Assembly: GCA_964195995.1 (NCBI GenBank)
Contig: CAXMQS010000088.1
Coordinates: 1-64,000, forward strand
From: CAXMQS01 sp964195995
GTDB lineage: Bacteria > Actinomycetota > Acidimicrobiia > Spongiisociales > JAOTWH01
Direction of reading: 5' to 3'
Length of the DNA stretch: 64,000 bases
Numbering within the stretch: position 1 is the first letter of the stretch; each line of letters opens with the position of its first letter. The notes under the pieces were generated by a model. That model saw only the letters and a list, made by a program, of their open reading frames with translations. It was not told the origin of the DNA and ran no database searches. A program made the position numbers and the translations under genes. Shown piece after piece: positions 53,800 to 60,834 of the stretch.

Positions 53800-54185
53800 T
53801 CCTGGCTTGGCGACTTGGGCTGGGATGGCTTGTCGGCAGACATCGCATTCTGCTCACGACCGCCAACCGGCGCGTCGTACTGCCGTTTCGATTCTTCGCA
53901 GATACCTTCTACCTTCGTCGAGTAGAGGCGCCGTGGGTGGACGACCTCGCCGCCACCCCCACCGCCACCCTGCAGGCGTGGCCGGGCCCACGTCCGGTGA
54001 GAGTCCGCCAGATCGATGATCCCGAGGAGGCCGAACTCGTCGGCCGCCTGTGGGGTGACGGTGCATCCGTGATCGCACTGTCACCGACAGGCCAGCGCAC
54101 CCCAGACATGACGGCGCCCGACCTCATGTGGGTGCTACCAACCGCCCTGGTCATCTTGGTGGCCGCGCGCCGGTTGTCCCGCTAG
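53796..54185 (+). CDS. small protein, possibly of the nitroreductase/flavin-binding split-barrel type
   Basis: The 129-residue protein has two hydrophobic ends and a middle of RILLTTANRRVVLPFRFFAD, ATPTATLQAWPGPRPVRVRQ and DDPEEAELVGRLWG. The order of beta strands recalls deazaflavin-dependent nitroreductases (DUF385 group), but their glycine/Arg signature is absent, so I do not assign it firmly. A last hydrophobic helix (LMWVLPTALVILVAARRL) may anchor it. It overlaps the upstream repeat gene and lies 18 bases before the Sec gene. Confidence 0.6.
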   Translation: MILAWRLGLGWLVGRHRILLTTANRRVVLPFRFFADTFYLRRVEAPWVDDLAATPTATLQAWPGPRPVRVRQIDDPEEAELVGRLWGDGASVIALSPTGQRTPDMTAPDLMWVLPTALVILVAARRLSR

Positions 54186-54203
54186 CTCGTAGCCTGGCGC
54201 CAG

Positions 54204-54731
54204 ATGAAGCTTCCACCCTTGACCCTCAGCGATCACGAGAGCAACGACTACGAGCTGGTCTTCGAGCGGACGACGGTCATCGCTCTCGTCCGCTACTACG
54301 GCTGAGCTGGCTGTCTCGATTTCCTGTCGCAGTTGGCGACAGCTCATGCCACCATCCAGTCGCTCGGAGCCATGGTGATCGCCATCGGGCCCAAGGCGCA
54401 GTATCAAGCGGCACACCTATCGACGACCCTCCCCTATCCCTTGCTACTTGATCCCGAGCTGTCGGTACGGCGCCTCCTGGGAGTACGGGAGCAAACGGGG
54501 GCTGCGTTCTTCTTCAACGTGAGGGGCTGGCTGCGCTACCTGGGAGCCTTCTTGCGCCATCGCCACCAAGGCCGGCTCGTTGGCAGGCGACAGACCCTGC
54601 CTGCCGTAGCCATCGTTTCGCCACAGGGTGAAGTCCGGTGGCTCCATCAGGGCCGCTCCGTCGCCGACTATCCCAAGATCGCAACCGTCGTCGCCAGACT
54701 CAGGGAACAGACCGTGCCGCCAGCCCGTTGA
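54204..54731 (+). CDS. selenocysteine-containing peroxiredoxin-like (PRX_like2/AhpC-TSA) protein
   Basis: The frame from the ATG at 54204 gives 175 residues if the TGA at 54303-54305 (codon 34) is read as Sec. The sequence around it is VIALVRYYG-U-AG-C-LDFLSQL, a U-x-x-C motif exactly where PRX_like2/AhpC-TSA proteins have C-x-x-C after a VLVFYRG-like strand. Downstream, LGAMVIAIGPKAQYQAAHL and PYPLLLDPELSVRRLLGV fit the same thioredoxin-fold family, and LPAVAIVSPQGEVRWLHQG is the last strand pair. A 7-bp hairpin lies 19-37 bases after the UGA. An ATG after the UGA would lose the first strand and active site. Peroxide or thiol reduction is the likely job. Confidence 0.85.
54324..54342 (+). 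promoter_or_regulatory. candidate bacterial SECIS element in the peroxiredoxin-like gene
   Basis: CTGTCGC, loop AGTTG, GCGACAG form a perfect 7-bp stem whose apex is 26-30 bases after the UGA. The apex contains GTT, as does the candidate in selD. This is the position and size expected for SelB binding in bacteria. Confidence 0.7.
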
Positions 54732-54750
54732 TTCGGATGTGGCCGACTCG

Positions 54751-55488
54751 ATGAACCCGATAAGAGCCGCGGTGCGCGTATGGCGAGCCCTGCAGCGAAC
54801 AGCTCCCCCGAAACCAAGCGGTGACGGCACGGCATATCACGACGGATTCCGCCCGGTTCTCGAGGCTGTGCGCGATGGAGGCATCGGTGCCATTCCGGCC
54901 GCCCAACTGGACTCCTACCTGGCGATGCTCGGTGCTATCGACCCCGACGGACTCACTCGAGATCACGCGCTCGCCTACTGGCTCAACCTCTACAACGCCC
55001 ATGCCCTTGCCGTCGCCGGGCGAGCCGAGAGCGCCAACGCGTCATCGGTGCTGCGCCTCAAGGGGGCGTTCAACAACACCGCGATCACCGTTGCCGGTGT
55101 CCCCATCTCGCTCGACGGGATCGAGCACGGCAAGCTGAGACGACTTGGGGATCCGAGGATTCACGCCGCATTGGTGTGCGGGGCCATCTCCTGCCCAACG
55201 CTGCGCTTCGAGCCGTTCGATGGTGACAAGATCGACGACCAACTCGACGACCAGATCCGCAGCTTCCTGGTCAACGGCGGCGCCGCGATGGACGGGAACA
55301 CGCTGCAGCTATCGCGTATCTTCCTGTGGTTCTCCGGCGACTTCGTCCGCAATATGCCGGCGTGGCGACCGGCCGCCAAGAGCGACCTACTGCAGGCCCT
55401 CCGGCAGTGGCTTCCCGACAACGCTCAAACCGCCCAACGCGTCGAGTTCATGCGTTACGACTGGGGACTCGCCTGCACCGTTCGGTAG
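54751..55488 (+). CDS. DUF547 domain protein
   Basis: The 245-residue protein matches DUF547: LDSYLAMLGAIDPDGLTRDH, AYWLNLYNAHAL, FNNTAITVAGVPISLDGIEH, DPRIHAALVCGAISCPTLR (a conserved HxxLxCGxxSCP motif) and the end VEFMRYDWGL. The Cys and His of that motif suggest a hydrolase or transglutaminase-like active site, but no activity is known to me. It has no signal peptide. It follows the Sec gene by about 20 bases. A GTG at 54739 is an alternative start. It overlaps the convergent gene by 34 bases. Confidence 0.87.
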   Translation: MNPIRAAVRVWRALQRTAPPKPSGDGTAYHDGFRPVLEAVRDGGIGAIPAAQLDSYLAMLGAIDPDGLTRDHALAYWLNLYNAHALAVAGRAESANASSVLRLKGAFNNTAITVAGVPISLDGIEHGKLRRLGDPRIHAALVCGAISCPTLRFEPFDGDKIDDQLDDQIRSFLVNGGAAMDGNTLQLSRIFLWFSGDFVRNMPAWRPAAKSDLLQALRQWLPDNAQTAQRVEFMRYDWGLACTVR

Positions 55489-56081
55489 CGGGTCCCGATC
55501 CCAAGCAGTGCGAGAGCGACGACGGCGGCGAACAGATCGTTCGGAATGACCAGCCGCATGAGCTGGCGACCGTCGACGATCCATTCGCCATCGGTTCCAA
55601 CCCCGACCGTGTCGAGGTAGCGCCAGATAGCCCACACGCAGAAGACTCCGATGGCGACCGCCGTCCCGCTCGCCGCGGCAGACCCCCAGCGCCGACGAGC
55701 GCCGATAGCCGCGGCTGCTACCACCCAGGCGATGTCAAGCGCGCTCAACAGCTGCAGAAACTGCATGGATGAATCGAACCGGAGTGCCGCTGAGCTGGCC
55801 AGTGTCACCAAGGCTGCCGCTCCTGTAACGAGAGCAACCACCGAACCCGCCGCCGCCAGGGATCGGAAAGGCTCTGCCAGGTCGGGGAACCACCCAGGCT
55901 CGTCGGCGATCGGCGCCAGAGTGAGGGCCACACCTACCTCAAAGACAACGACGGCGGAGAGGTGCCAAGTCGAAACCGCGATGACGTGGTCCGCGGCATC
56001 GATCGCGAGCAGCGGTAGGGCGAGCACTGCTCCGAAGACAGTCCACCGCAACGCCGTTGCCAGCACCCGCTCGGCCGACAT
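55455..56081 (-). CDS. integral membrane protein of unknown function
   Basis: The 208-residue protein has six hydrophobic segments (from WTVFGAVLALPLLAIDA to LFAAVVALALLGIG) and short loops, with one polar loop VGTDGEWIVDGRQL. I do not recognise the family. Its 3' end overlaps the DUF547 gene by 34 bases on the other strand, and its start abuts the monooxygenase stop. Confidence 0.72.
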   Translation of the reverse strand: MSAERVLATALRWTVFGAVLALPLLAIDAADHVIAVSTWHLSAVVVFEVGVALTLAPIADEPGWFPDLAEPFRSLAAAGSVVALVTGAAALVTLASSAALRFDSSMQFLQLLSALDIAWVVAAAAIGARRRWGSAAASGTAVAIGVFCVWAIWRYLDTVGVGTDGEWIVDGRQLMRLVIPNDLFAAVVALALLGIGTRYRTVQASPQS

Positions 56082-56428
56082 CAGTCTCCTCTGGGGTGTT
56101 CACCGAAGATGGCGTGCGGACCAGCTGCCCCCGCCGCGTAGAAGAGGTCGAAGCGCCTCCCCGACGCCGACGGTTCTATGCACTTGAGCACTCCCGCCAT
56201 GAACTGATCGATGAGATGGGAATCAGCGAAGCGGTCCGCTGTCTCCTGATCTTCGAACTGGGTGATGATGGAGACGCGGGCAGGATTGATGTCATCGAGG
56301 AGCACGGAGTGGTGAGTCGGAGCGTCGGGGTGGGCCAGAGCCGCTCGCTCCCACTGCTGCACCGCGTTGACGAAGTCCTGCATCCCGCCGTCGGCAACCG
56401 TGCATTCGATGATCTCAATGCATCGCAT
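56081..56428 (-). CDS. antibiotic biosynthesis monooxygenase (ABM)-domain protein
   Basis: The 115-residue protein shows a ferredoxin-like ABM fold: ECTVADGGMQDFVNAVQQWE, HHSVLLDDINPARVSIITQF, EDQETADRFADSHLIDQFM. Members act as quinol or small-aromatic monooxygenases without cofactor, or as heme-degrading enzymes. The substrate is unknown. It has one base in common with the membrane-protein gene downstream. Confidence 0.75.
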   Translation of the reverse strand: MRCIEIIECTVADGGMQDFVNAVQQWERAALAHPDAPTHHSVLLDDINPARVSIITQFEDQETADRFADSHLIDQFMAGVLKCIEPSASGRRFDLFYAAGAAGPHAIFGEHPRGD

Positions 56429-56447
56429 GGGCGGAACCTAGCTGGGT

Positions 56448-57308
56448 CTAGTCCTTAGTTGGCTGCGCGATTCGCTCGCGAGCGAGTTCCACGTAACCGG
56501 CATCCGTGTCATAGCCAACGAAGTGCCGTCCAGTTTCGAGCGCCGCCAGCGCAGTGGCCCCAGCACCCATGAAAGGGTCGAGCACGAGATCGCCCGTGAA
56601 CGTGTACAGCTCAATGAGACGGCGTGGCAGCTCGACCGGGAACGGCGCAGGGTGACCAACCCGTTTGGCCGACTCGGGACGGATGTTCCACACCGACAGA
56701 GTCGATGAGACGAAGTCGTCCTTTTCGATCGTGTCATCGCCCTTGCGGATACGACGGAAGGTCTCCTTGCAGCCTACGACGACGTACTCGTGGACGTCCC
56801 GTAGCGTTGGGTTCTTCGCCGACTGCCAAGATCCCCACGCCGTCGATCCCCCGGCCGCCTTGGCCTTCTGCCAGATAATCTCGCCTCGCAAGAGGAAACC
56901 AACGTCCGTTAGCAATCCAGCAACGTGGTGGTTGAGCGGCAGGTAAGGCTTGCGGCCGAGATTGGCAACATTGACGGCCACCCTCCCGCCGGGTTCAAGC
57001 ACCCGATAGGTCTCGGCCAGCACCCTCTTGAGGAGTTCCAGATACTCGGACAGGCTGAGGTCGGCGTCGTAATCCTTGCCGACGTTGTATGGAGGCGAGG
57101 TCACCATGAGGGAAACGCAGTTGTCGGGGATCTGCAACATCGATTCGGATGATTGATGAAACAGCTCGTCGATGATCGCAGGTGGCGGATCGACGAGAGG
57201 GCTCAGTTCCTTGGCTTCGGCCTGTACTGCGATCTTGCGCTCGTAGAACTCGGAAGCGTCGTGGCTCTCGCGTTTGCCCGAGCCAAAGGACGAGGTCGAG
57301 GTCGGCAT
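56448..57308 (-). CDS. orphan DNA methyltransferase, beta-class (N4-cytosine/N6-adenine)
   Basis: The 286-residue protein has catalytic motif IV TSPPYNVGKDYD near residue 70 and the AdoMet-binding motif I DPFMGAGATALAA near residue 245, the order of the beta class. TSPPY is more common in N4-cytosine enzymes, DPPY in N6-adenine ones. No restriction endonuclease is adjacent, so it is solitary in this window. It may mark the chromosome for regulation or self-protection. Immediately downstream of its start lies the minisatellite region. Confidence 0.88.
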   Translation of the reverse strand: MPTSTSSFGSGKRESHDASEFYERKIAVQAEAKELSPLVDPPPAIIDELFHQSSESMLQIPDNCVSLMVTSPPYNVGKDYDADLSLSEYLELLKRVLAETYRVLEPGGRVAVNVANLGRKPYLPLNHHVAGLLTDVGFLLRGEIIWQKAKAAGGSTAWGSWQSAKNPTLRDVHEYVVVGCKETFRRIRKGDDTIEKDDFVSSTLSVWNIRPESAKRVGHPAPFPVELPRRLIELYTFTGDLVLDPFMGAGATALAALETGRHFVGYDTDAGYVELARERIAQPTKD

Positions 57309-57351
57309 GGCGGAAACCGTACCAGCGCCAGGGGCGAGCCGTAGGCCATAA

Positions 57352-57414
57352 GACGCAGGACGCAGGACGCAGGACGCAGGACGCAGGACGCAGGACGCAG
57401 GACGCAGGACGCAG
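57352..57414 (+). repeat. tandem repeat, nine exact copies of GACGCAG
   Basis: Nine perfect 7-base units run from 57352 to 57414 without variation. Their length is not a multiple of three and there is no spacer, so this is a minisatellite and not a CRISPR array. The exactness suggests copy-number change by slippage. Confidence 0.95.
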
Positions 57415-57451
57415 GAGGAGCCTTGACTTGTCGCACGGAGGCCTGGCGTCT

Positions 57452-57567
57452 CTCCCCCCGTAGGTGGGAGTACCGGCGAAGCCGGGGAGGGGGGCTTCTT
57501 GGTGGGCGCGTATCTACGGGAGCCGCCTCCGCCTTCACGCCCTCCGGACGCTCCGCCTAGGGGGGAG
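57452..57567. repeat. palindromic MITE/REP-like element
   Basis: CTCCCCCCGTAGGTGGGAG (57452-57470) and CTCCGCCTAGGGGGGAG (57551-57567) are imperfect inverted copies that bound about 116 bases. Inside is a small hairpin CCGGC-GAA-GCCGG (57473-57485) and a G-rich run. Short G/C-run palindromes of this kind are often dispersed in genomes; only one copy is in the window, so the mobility is inferred. Confidence 0.5.
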
Positions 57568-57706
57568 GAAACAAGACCGGCCGACCAGCGGTTGCTGGCA
57601 AAGCCGTAGGCCCCATCGGACGGCCGATGGCGGTCCCGCTTGAGGCTTGAGCGTTACAGCAGCCCAAGGCTCAAAGCACACAGCTTCTGCAGTAGCTTTT
57701 CCCCCA

Positions 57707-59143
57707 ATGATCACCGCCTTCACCGACACACCTTCCTGGGTGCCGGACGCCGTCTTCTATCAGATCTTCCCCGATCGCTTCGCCCGCTCCGACCGTGTTA
57801 CCAAAAGCCGGAACCTCGAGGAGTGGGATGCCACCCCGACCCATCATGGATTCAAGGGTGGCGATCTCGGGGGTGTTATCGAGCATCTCGACCACATCAT
57901 CGACCTCGGAGCCAACGCCATCCTGTTCAACCCGATCTTCCAATCGGCGTCGAATCACCGCTACCACGCACACGACTACTACAAGATCGACCCGCTCCTC
58001 GGTGACGAAGCCCTCTTCGACGAGATGCTGGCGGCCTGCCACGAGCGCGGCATCAGGGTCGTTCTGGACGGCGTCCTCAACCACTGCTCTCGCGGATTCT
58101 TCCAGTTCAACGACATCCTCGAGAACGGACCCCAGTCGCCGTACATCGACTGGTTCGACATCAAGGAATTCCCCATCTACCCGTACCACCCGTCGCAGGC
58201 GGAGGACCCCAACTACGAGTCATGGATCGGCCTCCCGGCGCTGCCCGAGTTCAACATAAGGAACCCTGACGTGAGGGAGTACATCTTCGGTGTGGTCGAG
58301 TACTGGACTCGCAAGGGCATCGATGGCTGGCGGCTCGATGTTGCCCACGAGATCACCGAACCCGGCTTCTGGCAGGAGTTCCGTCGCCGCGTCAGAGAGA
58401 TCAACCCCGAGGCCTACATCGTTTCGGAGATCTGGCAGGATTCTTCGGCCTGGATAAACGATCGAGAGCAGTTCGACGGCACCATGAACTACCTCTTCAC
58501 GGGGAACGCACTGTCGTTCGCGGCGGGACGTCACCTGGATGAGACGACGGTTCTCGACCAGGTGCCCTGGCCGAATACGCCTCCCATGGACGCGATGGCC
58601 TTTTCCGCCGCGGTTGACCGCATCCGCGCCCTGTACACCGATCAGGCGACGCTCGGCAACCTCAACTGCTTCGCTAGCCACGACACCGCGCGAACATTGA
58701 CCATTGTTGGAAAGGATGAGGCTGCAGTGCGCCTCACGCTTCTCCTTGTGCTGTCGTTTCCGGGCGCCGCTCACATCTACTACGGAGACGAGATCGGCCT
58801 CGAAGGCCACAATGATCCGCTATCACGCAACGCGATCCCCTGGGACGACGCTGCTGACTGGAACCACGGGCTGTTGGAGTCATACAGGGAGCTGATTGCG
58901 CTGCGCGTCGCCAAGCCAGCCATGCGGAGTCTCCCCTACCGAACGCTGTTAGCAGAGGGTCTCGTCTACGCCGTCGAGCGCGGCGAGGGAGACGATCGGG
59001 TGGTCGTCATCGTCAATGCCGGCGATGACGAGGCGGCACTGGACCTCGGCCTCGCCGCAGAACCGTTGTGGGGATCGGCAACGGTTTCGGGCACGAGCAT
59101 CACCATCCCTCGTCGCTCAGGTGCGGTGTTCGGCATCGAGTAA
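57707..59143 (+). CDS. GH13 alpha-glucosidase/neopullulanase-like enzyme
   Basis: The 478-residue protein is a glycoside hydrolase family 13 enzyme. VFYQIFPDRFARSD starts the barrel, DGVLNHCSRGFF carries conserved region I, GWRLDVAHEI has the nucleophile Asp, VSEIWQDS the acid/base Glu and FASHDTART the third Asp. The early FYQIFPDRF and the region-I Cys resemble cyclomaltodextrinase/neopullulanase (subfamily 20-like) enzymes, which cut maltodextrins in the cytoplasm. No signal peptide is visible. I start it at the ATG at 57707 (MITAFTDTPSWV); the frame is open to 57647. Confidence 0.88.
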   Translation: MITAFTDTPSWVPDAVFYQIFPDRFARSDRVTKSRNLEEWDATPTHHGFKGGDLGGVIEHLDHIIDLGANAILFNPIFQSASNHRYHAHDYYKIDPLLGDEALFDEMLAACHERGIRVVLDGVLNHCSRGFFQFNDILENGPQSPYIDWFDIKEFPIYPYHPSQAEDPNYESWIGLPALPEFNIRNPDVREYIFGVVEYWTRKGIDGWRLDVAHEITEPGFWQEFRRRVREINPEAYIVSEIWQDSSAWINDREQFDGTMNYLFTGNALSFAAGRHLDETTVLDQVPWPNTPPMDAMAFSAAVDRIRALYTDQATLGNLNCFASHDTARTLTIVGKDEAAVRLTLLLVLSFPGAAHIYYGDEIGLEGHNDPLSRNAIPWDDAADWNHGLLESYRELIALRVAKPAMRSLPYRTLLAEGLVYAVERGEGDDRVVVIVNAGDDEAALDLGLAAEPLWGSATVSGTSITIPRRSGAVFGIE

Positions 59144-59221
59144 CGGCTCATATGGCGATGGGAGCACCGCCTACCATGCCGCAGCTATGGCCCGGGTGCC
59201 GGTGCCATCACGGAGGCTCAC

Positions 59222-60541
59222 TTGAAGCTGCTAGTTCGAAGCGCACTGATGGCTGGCGTCCTTGGCGTCGTGGCCGTTGGCTGTGGACGCGGCATTGACG
59301 AGTCGGCAACCGGAGTTACGGCGCCTACATTGCAGCCCTCGGCAACGACCAGCGTCGCCTCGACGACGACGGAAGCTCCTGTCGAAGCAACAGAACTTGT
59401 GGTGTGGGTGCCGGTGCGGGCGCGAGCGGCAGTACGGGAGGCGGCAGCCACCTTCACGACGGCGACAGGCATAGGGGTCGCAGTCGAATCCGTCGAGCTC
59501 GACGAGATGGAACTCGCCATCAGCAGCGGTGTCGGACCCGACATCTTCATGGGCAGACACACCTGGCTGGCGCGCTTGGCGCCGCGGGGCCTCGCCGTAC
59601 CGGCTGGGCTGGAGTCCCGCCTCGATGACTTCGTCGAGGTTGCTGGAGACGCCTTCACCTACGAGGGCATCGTGTACGGCGCCCCGGCAACCATGGAATC
59701 CATAGCCCTGTTCTACAACTCCAACGTCGTGACCAACCCCCCGGGGGCATTCTCCGAGATCAAGGAGGCGTGCCTGCAGATTCGCGGTGGCGACGCCACT
59801 ACCACGACCGTTGACTCAACGACGACAACGGTCCCCGAACCACTCGGGGCTGGTTGCCTCGAGTATCTCGCCGATGACGCCGAAGTTGGCCTAGCTCTCG
59901 TTACAGCTGGAGACGGCTATCTCTACCGACGGGTCGATGGCTCCTACATCGCGACCGACGTCGGACTCGCCACCGACTCCGCCGTCAGCAGGGCGGCAAC
60001 GCTGCGCTCCCTAGTTGTCGACGGTGTTCTCGCCGGTGCCGACGACCGCGCAGCGATGGTGGCAAGGTTCGCCAGCGGCGAGACGCCATTCCTCATAGGA
60101 GATATCGGACTGGCGGAGGCCCTCAGCTCCTCGGCCACATCCTTCGGGGTACTGCAGCTGCCGATCATCACAGGTACGACGCCGCAACCCTTCGTCGAGG
60201 TGACCGGCTTCATGGTTGCCGGAAGAAGCGTCCAACAGCAGACGGCGCTTCTCTTCCTCAGCGACTATCTGGCCACTCCATCGGCGATGGCCGACGTCTT
60301 TGGAGCCTCGACAGGGCTTCCCGCCTACAGGGCCACCGCCGACCTCGTCGCCGGTGATCAGGTTCTCGCAGGGCTACAGGCGGCGGCTGAGGCTGGGAGT
60401 CCGCTGCCGGCAGTGGACGGCATCGACGACGTGCTCGCGGCGTTGCGCGCCACCTTGGCTTCGATTCTGGATGCAGAGGGCCCTGAAGTTGAGGCCATCC
60501 TCGGCGAGGCTGCGCAGCTAGCGCTGTCCCTGGCCAGCTAG
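59222..60541 (+). CDS. family 1 extracellular solute-binding lipoprotein
   Basis: The 439-residue protein starts at a TTG (59222) with a signal peptide and lipobox (VVAVGC, Cys about 21), then a Thr/Ala/Ser linker. The body matches carbohydrate ABC binding proteins: ELVVWVPVRARAAVREAA, DIFMGRHTWLARLA, YGAPATMESIALFYNSNVV, PFLIGDIGLAEAL. Placement just after the GH13 enzyme suggests maltodextrin uptake, but no permease or ATPase genes follow. A Thr-rich insert (ATTTTVDSTTTTVPEP) sits between the lobes, which is unusual. The stop shares CTAG with the next, convergent gene. Confidence 0.85.
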   Translation: MKLLVRSALMAGVLGVVAVGCGRGIDESATGVTAPTLQPSATTSVASTTTEAPVEATELVVWVPVRARAAVREAAATFTTATGIGVAVESVELDEMELAISSGVGPDIFMGRHTWLARLAPRGLAVPAGLESRLDDFVEVAGDAFTYEGIVYGAPATMESIALFYNSNVVTNPPGAFSEIKEACLQIRGGDATTTTVDSTTTTVPEPLGAGCLEYLADDAEVGLALVTAGDGYLYRRVDGSYIATDVGLATDSAVSRAATLRSLVVDGVLAGADDRAAMVARFASGETPFLIGDIGLAEALSSSATSFGVLQLPIITGTTPQPFVEVTGFMVAGRSVQQQTALLFLSDYLATPSAMADVFGASTGLPAYRATADLVAGDQVLAGLQAAAEAGSPLPAVDGIDDVLAALRATLASILDAEGPEVEAILGEAAQLALSLAS

Positions 60542-60780
60542 GCGAACGGGTCTGCTGGGAGATCGTCCGAGCCCGAGTTGCCATTGGCTTCGGCAGCAAC
60601 CTTGGAGGCAGAAGCGGTCGCCTTGGCAGCGGCCTTCTTGGCCGGAGCCTCAACGTCGACCCGATCCTCCTGGACCAAAGCGATCACATCTTCCCAATCC
60701 CGCGCCAGGGCGCACTTGGCGCAATAGGCGGCGCTACCCCGCTTGACTACGGCCTCGGCGTTACAGCGTGAGCAATCCAC
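60538..60780 (-). CDS. small zinc-ribbon protein with Lys/Ala-rich tail
   Basis: The 80-residue protein has two CxxC knuckles (MDCSRCNAEAV and AYCAKCALARDW) that should bind one zinc, then an acidic stretch and a tail EAPAKKAAAKATASASK. This may be a nucleic-acid or protein adaptor; no family with known function comes to mind. The Lys/Ala tail resembles that of the HBHA-like protein in this window. It is 54 bases downstream of the Fe-S oxidoreductase gene on the same strand. Confidence 0.75.
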   Translation of the reverse strand: MDCSRCNAEAVVKRGSAAYCAKCALARDWEDVIALVQEDRVDVEAPAKKAAAKATASASKVAAEANGNSGSDDLPADPFA

Positions 60781-60834
60781 AGTTCTCCTGGCTTCTCTGC
60801 GAGATACTTCGGCAGTTCGCCGGAACCACTTGAG

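Larger units (their letters stand above)
57309..57706. other. non-coding region with minisatellite and palindromic element
   Basis: The nearly 400 bases between the methyltransferase and GH13 genes contain a 7-base tandem repeat (57352-57414) and a palindrome-bounded stretch (57452-57567). The remainder shows no convincing gene. Frames translated through the tandem repeat are simple repeats and not real proteins. The GH13 promoter must lie in the last 140 bases but I see no clear boxes. Confidence 0.7.

Noticed and set aside
54333..54731. Peroxiredoxin-like gene starting after the UGA, or a nonsense-mutated pseudogene
   Set aside because: The part upstream of the UGA has the expected first strand and a normal start, the UGA sits at the redox position, and selD has the same feature.
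57352..57414. CRISPR-like array
   Set aside because: The units are 7 bases, directly adjacent and without spacers; it is a simple tandem repeat.
57182..57463. Plus-strand frame giving repeated TQDAGRR
   Set aside because: It is a translation of the GACGCAG minisatellite.
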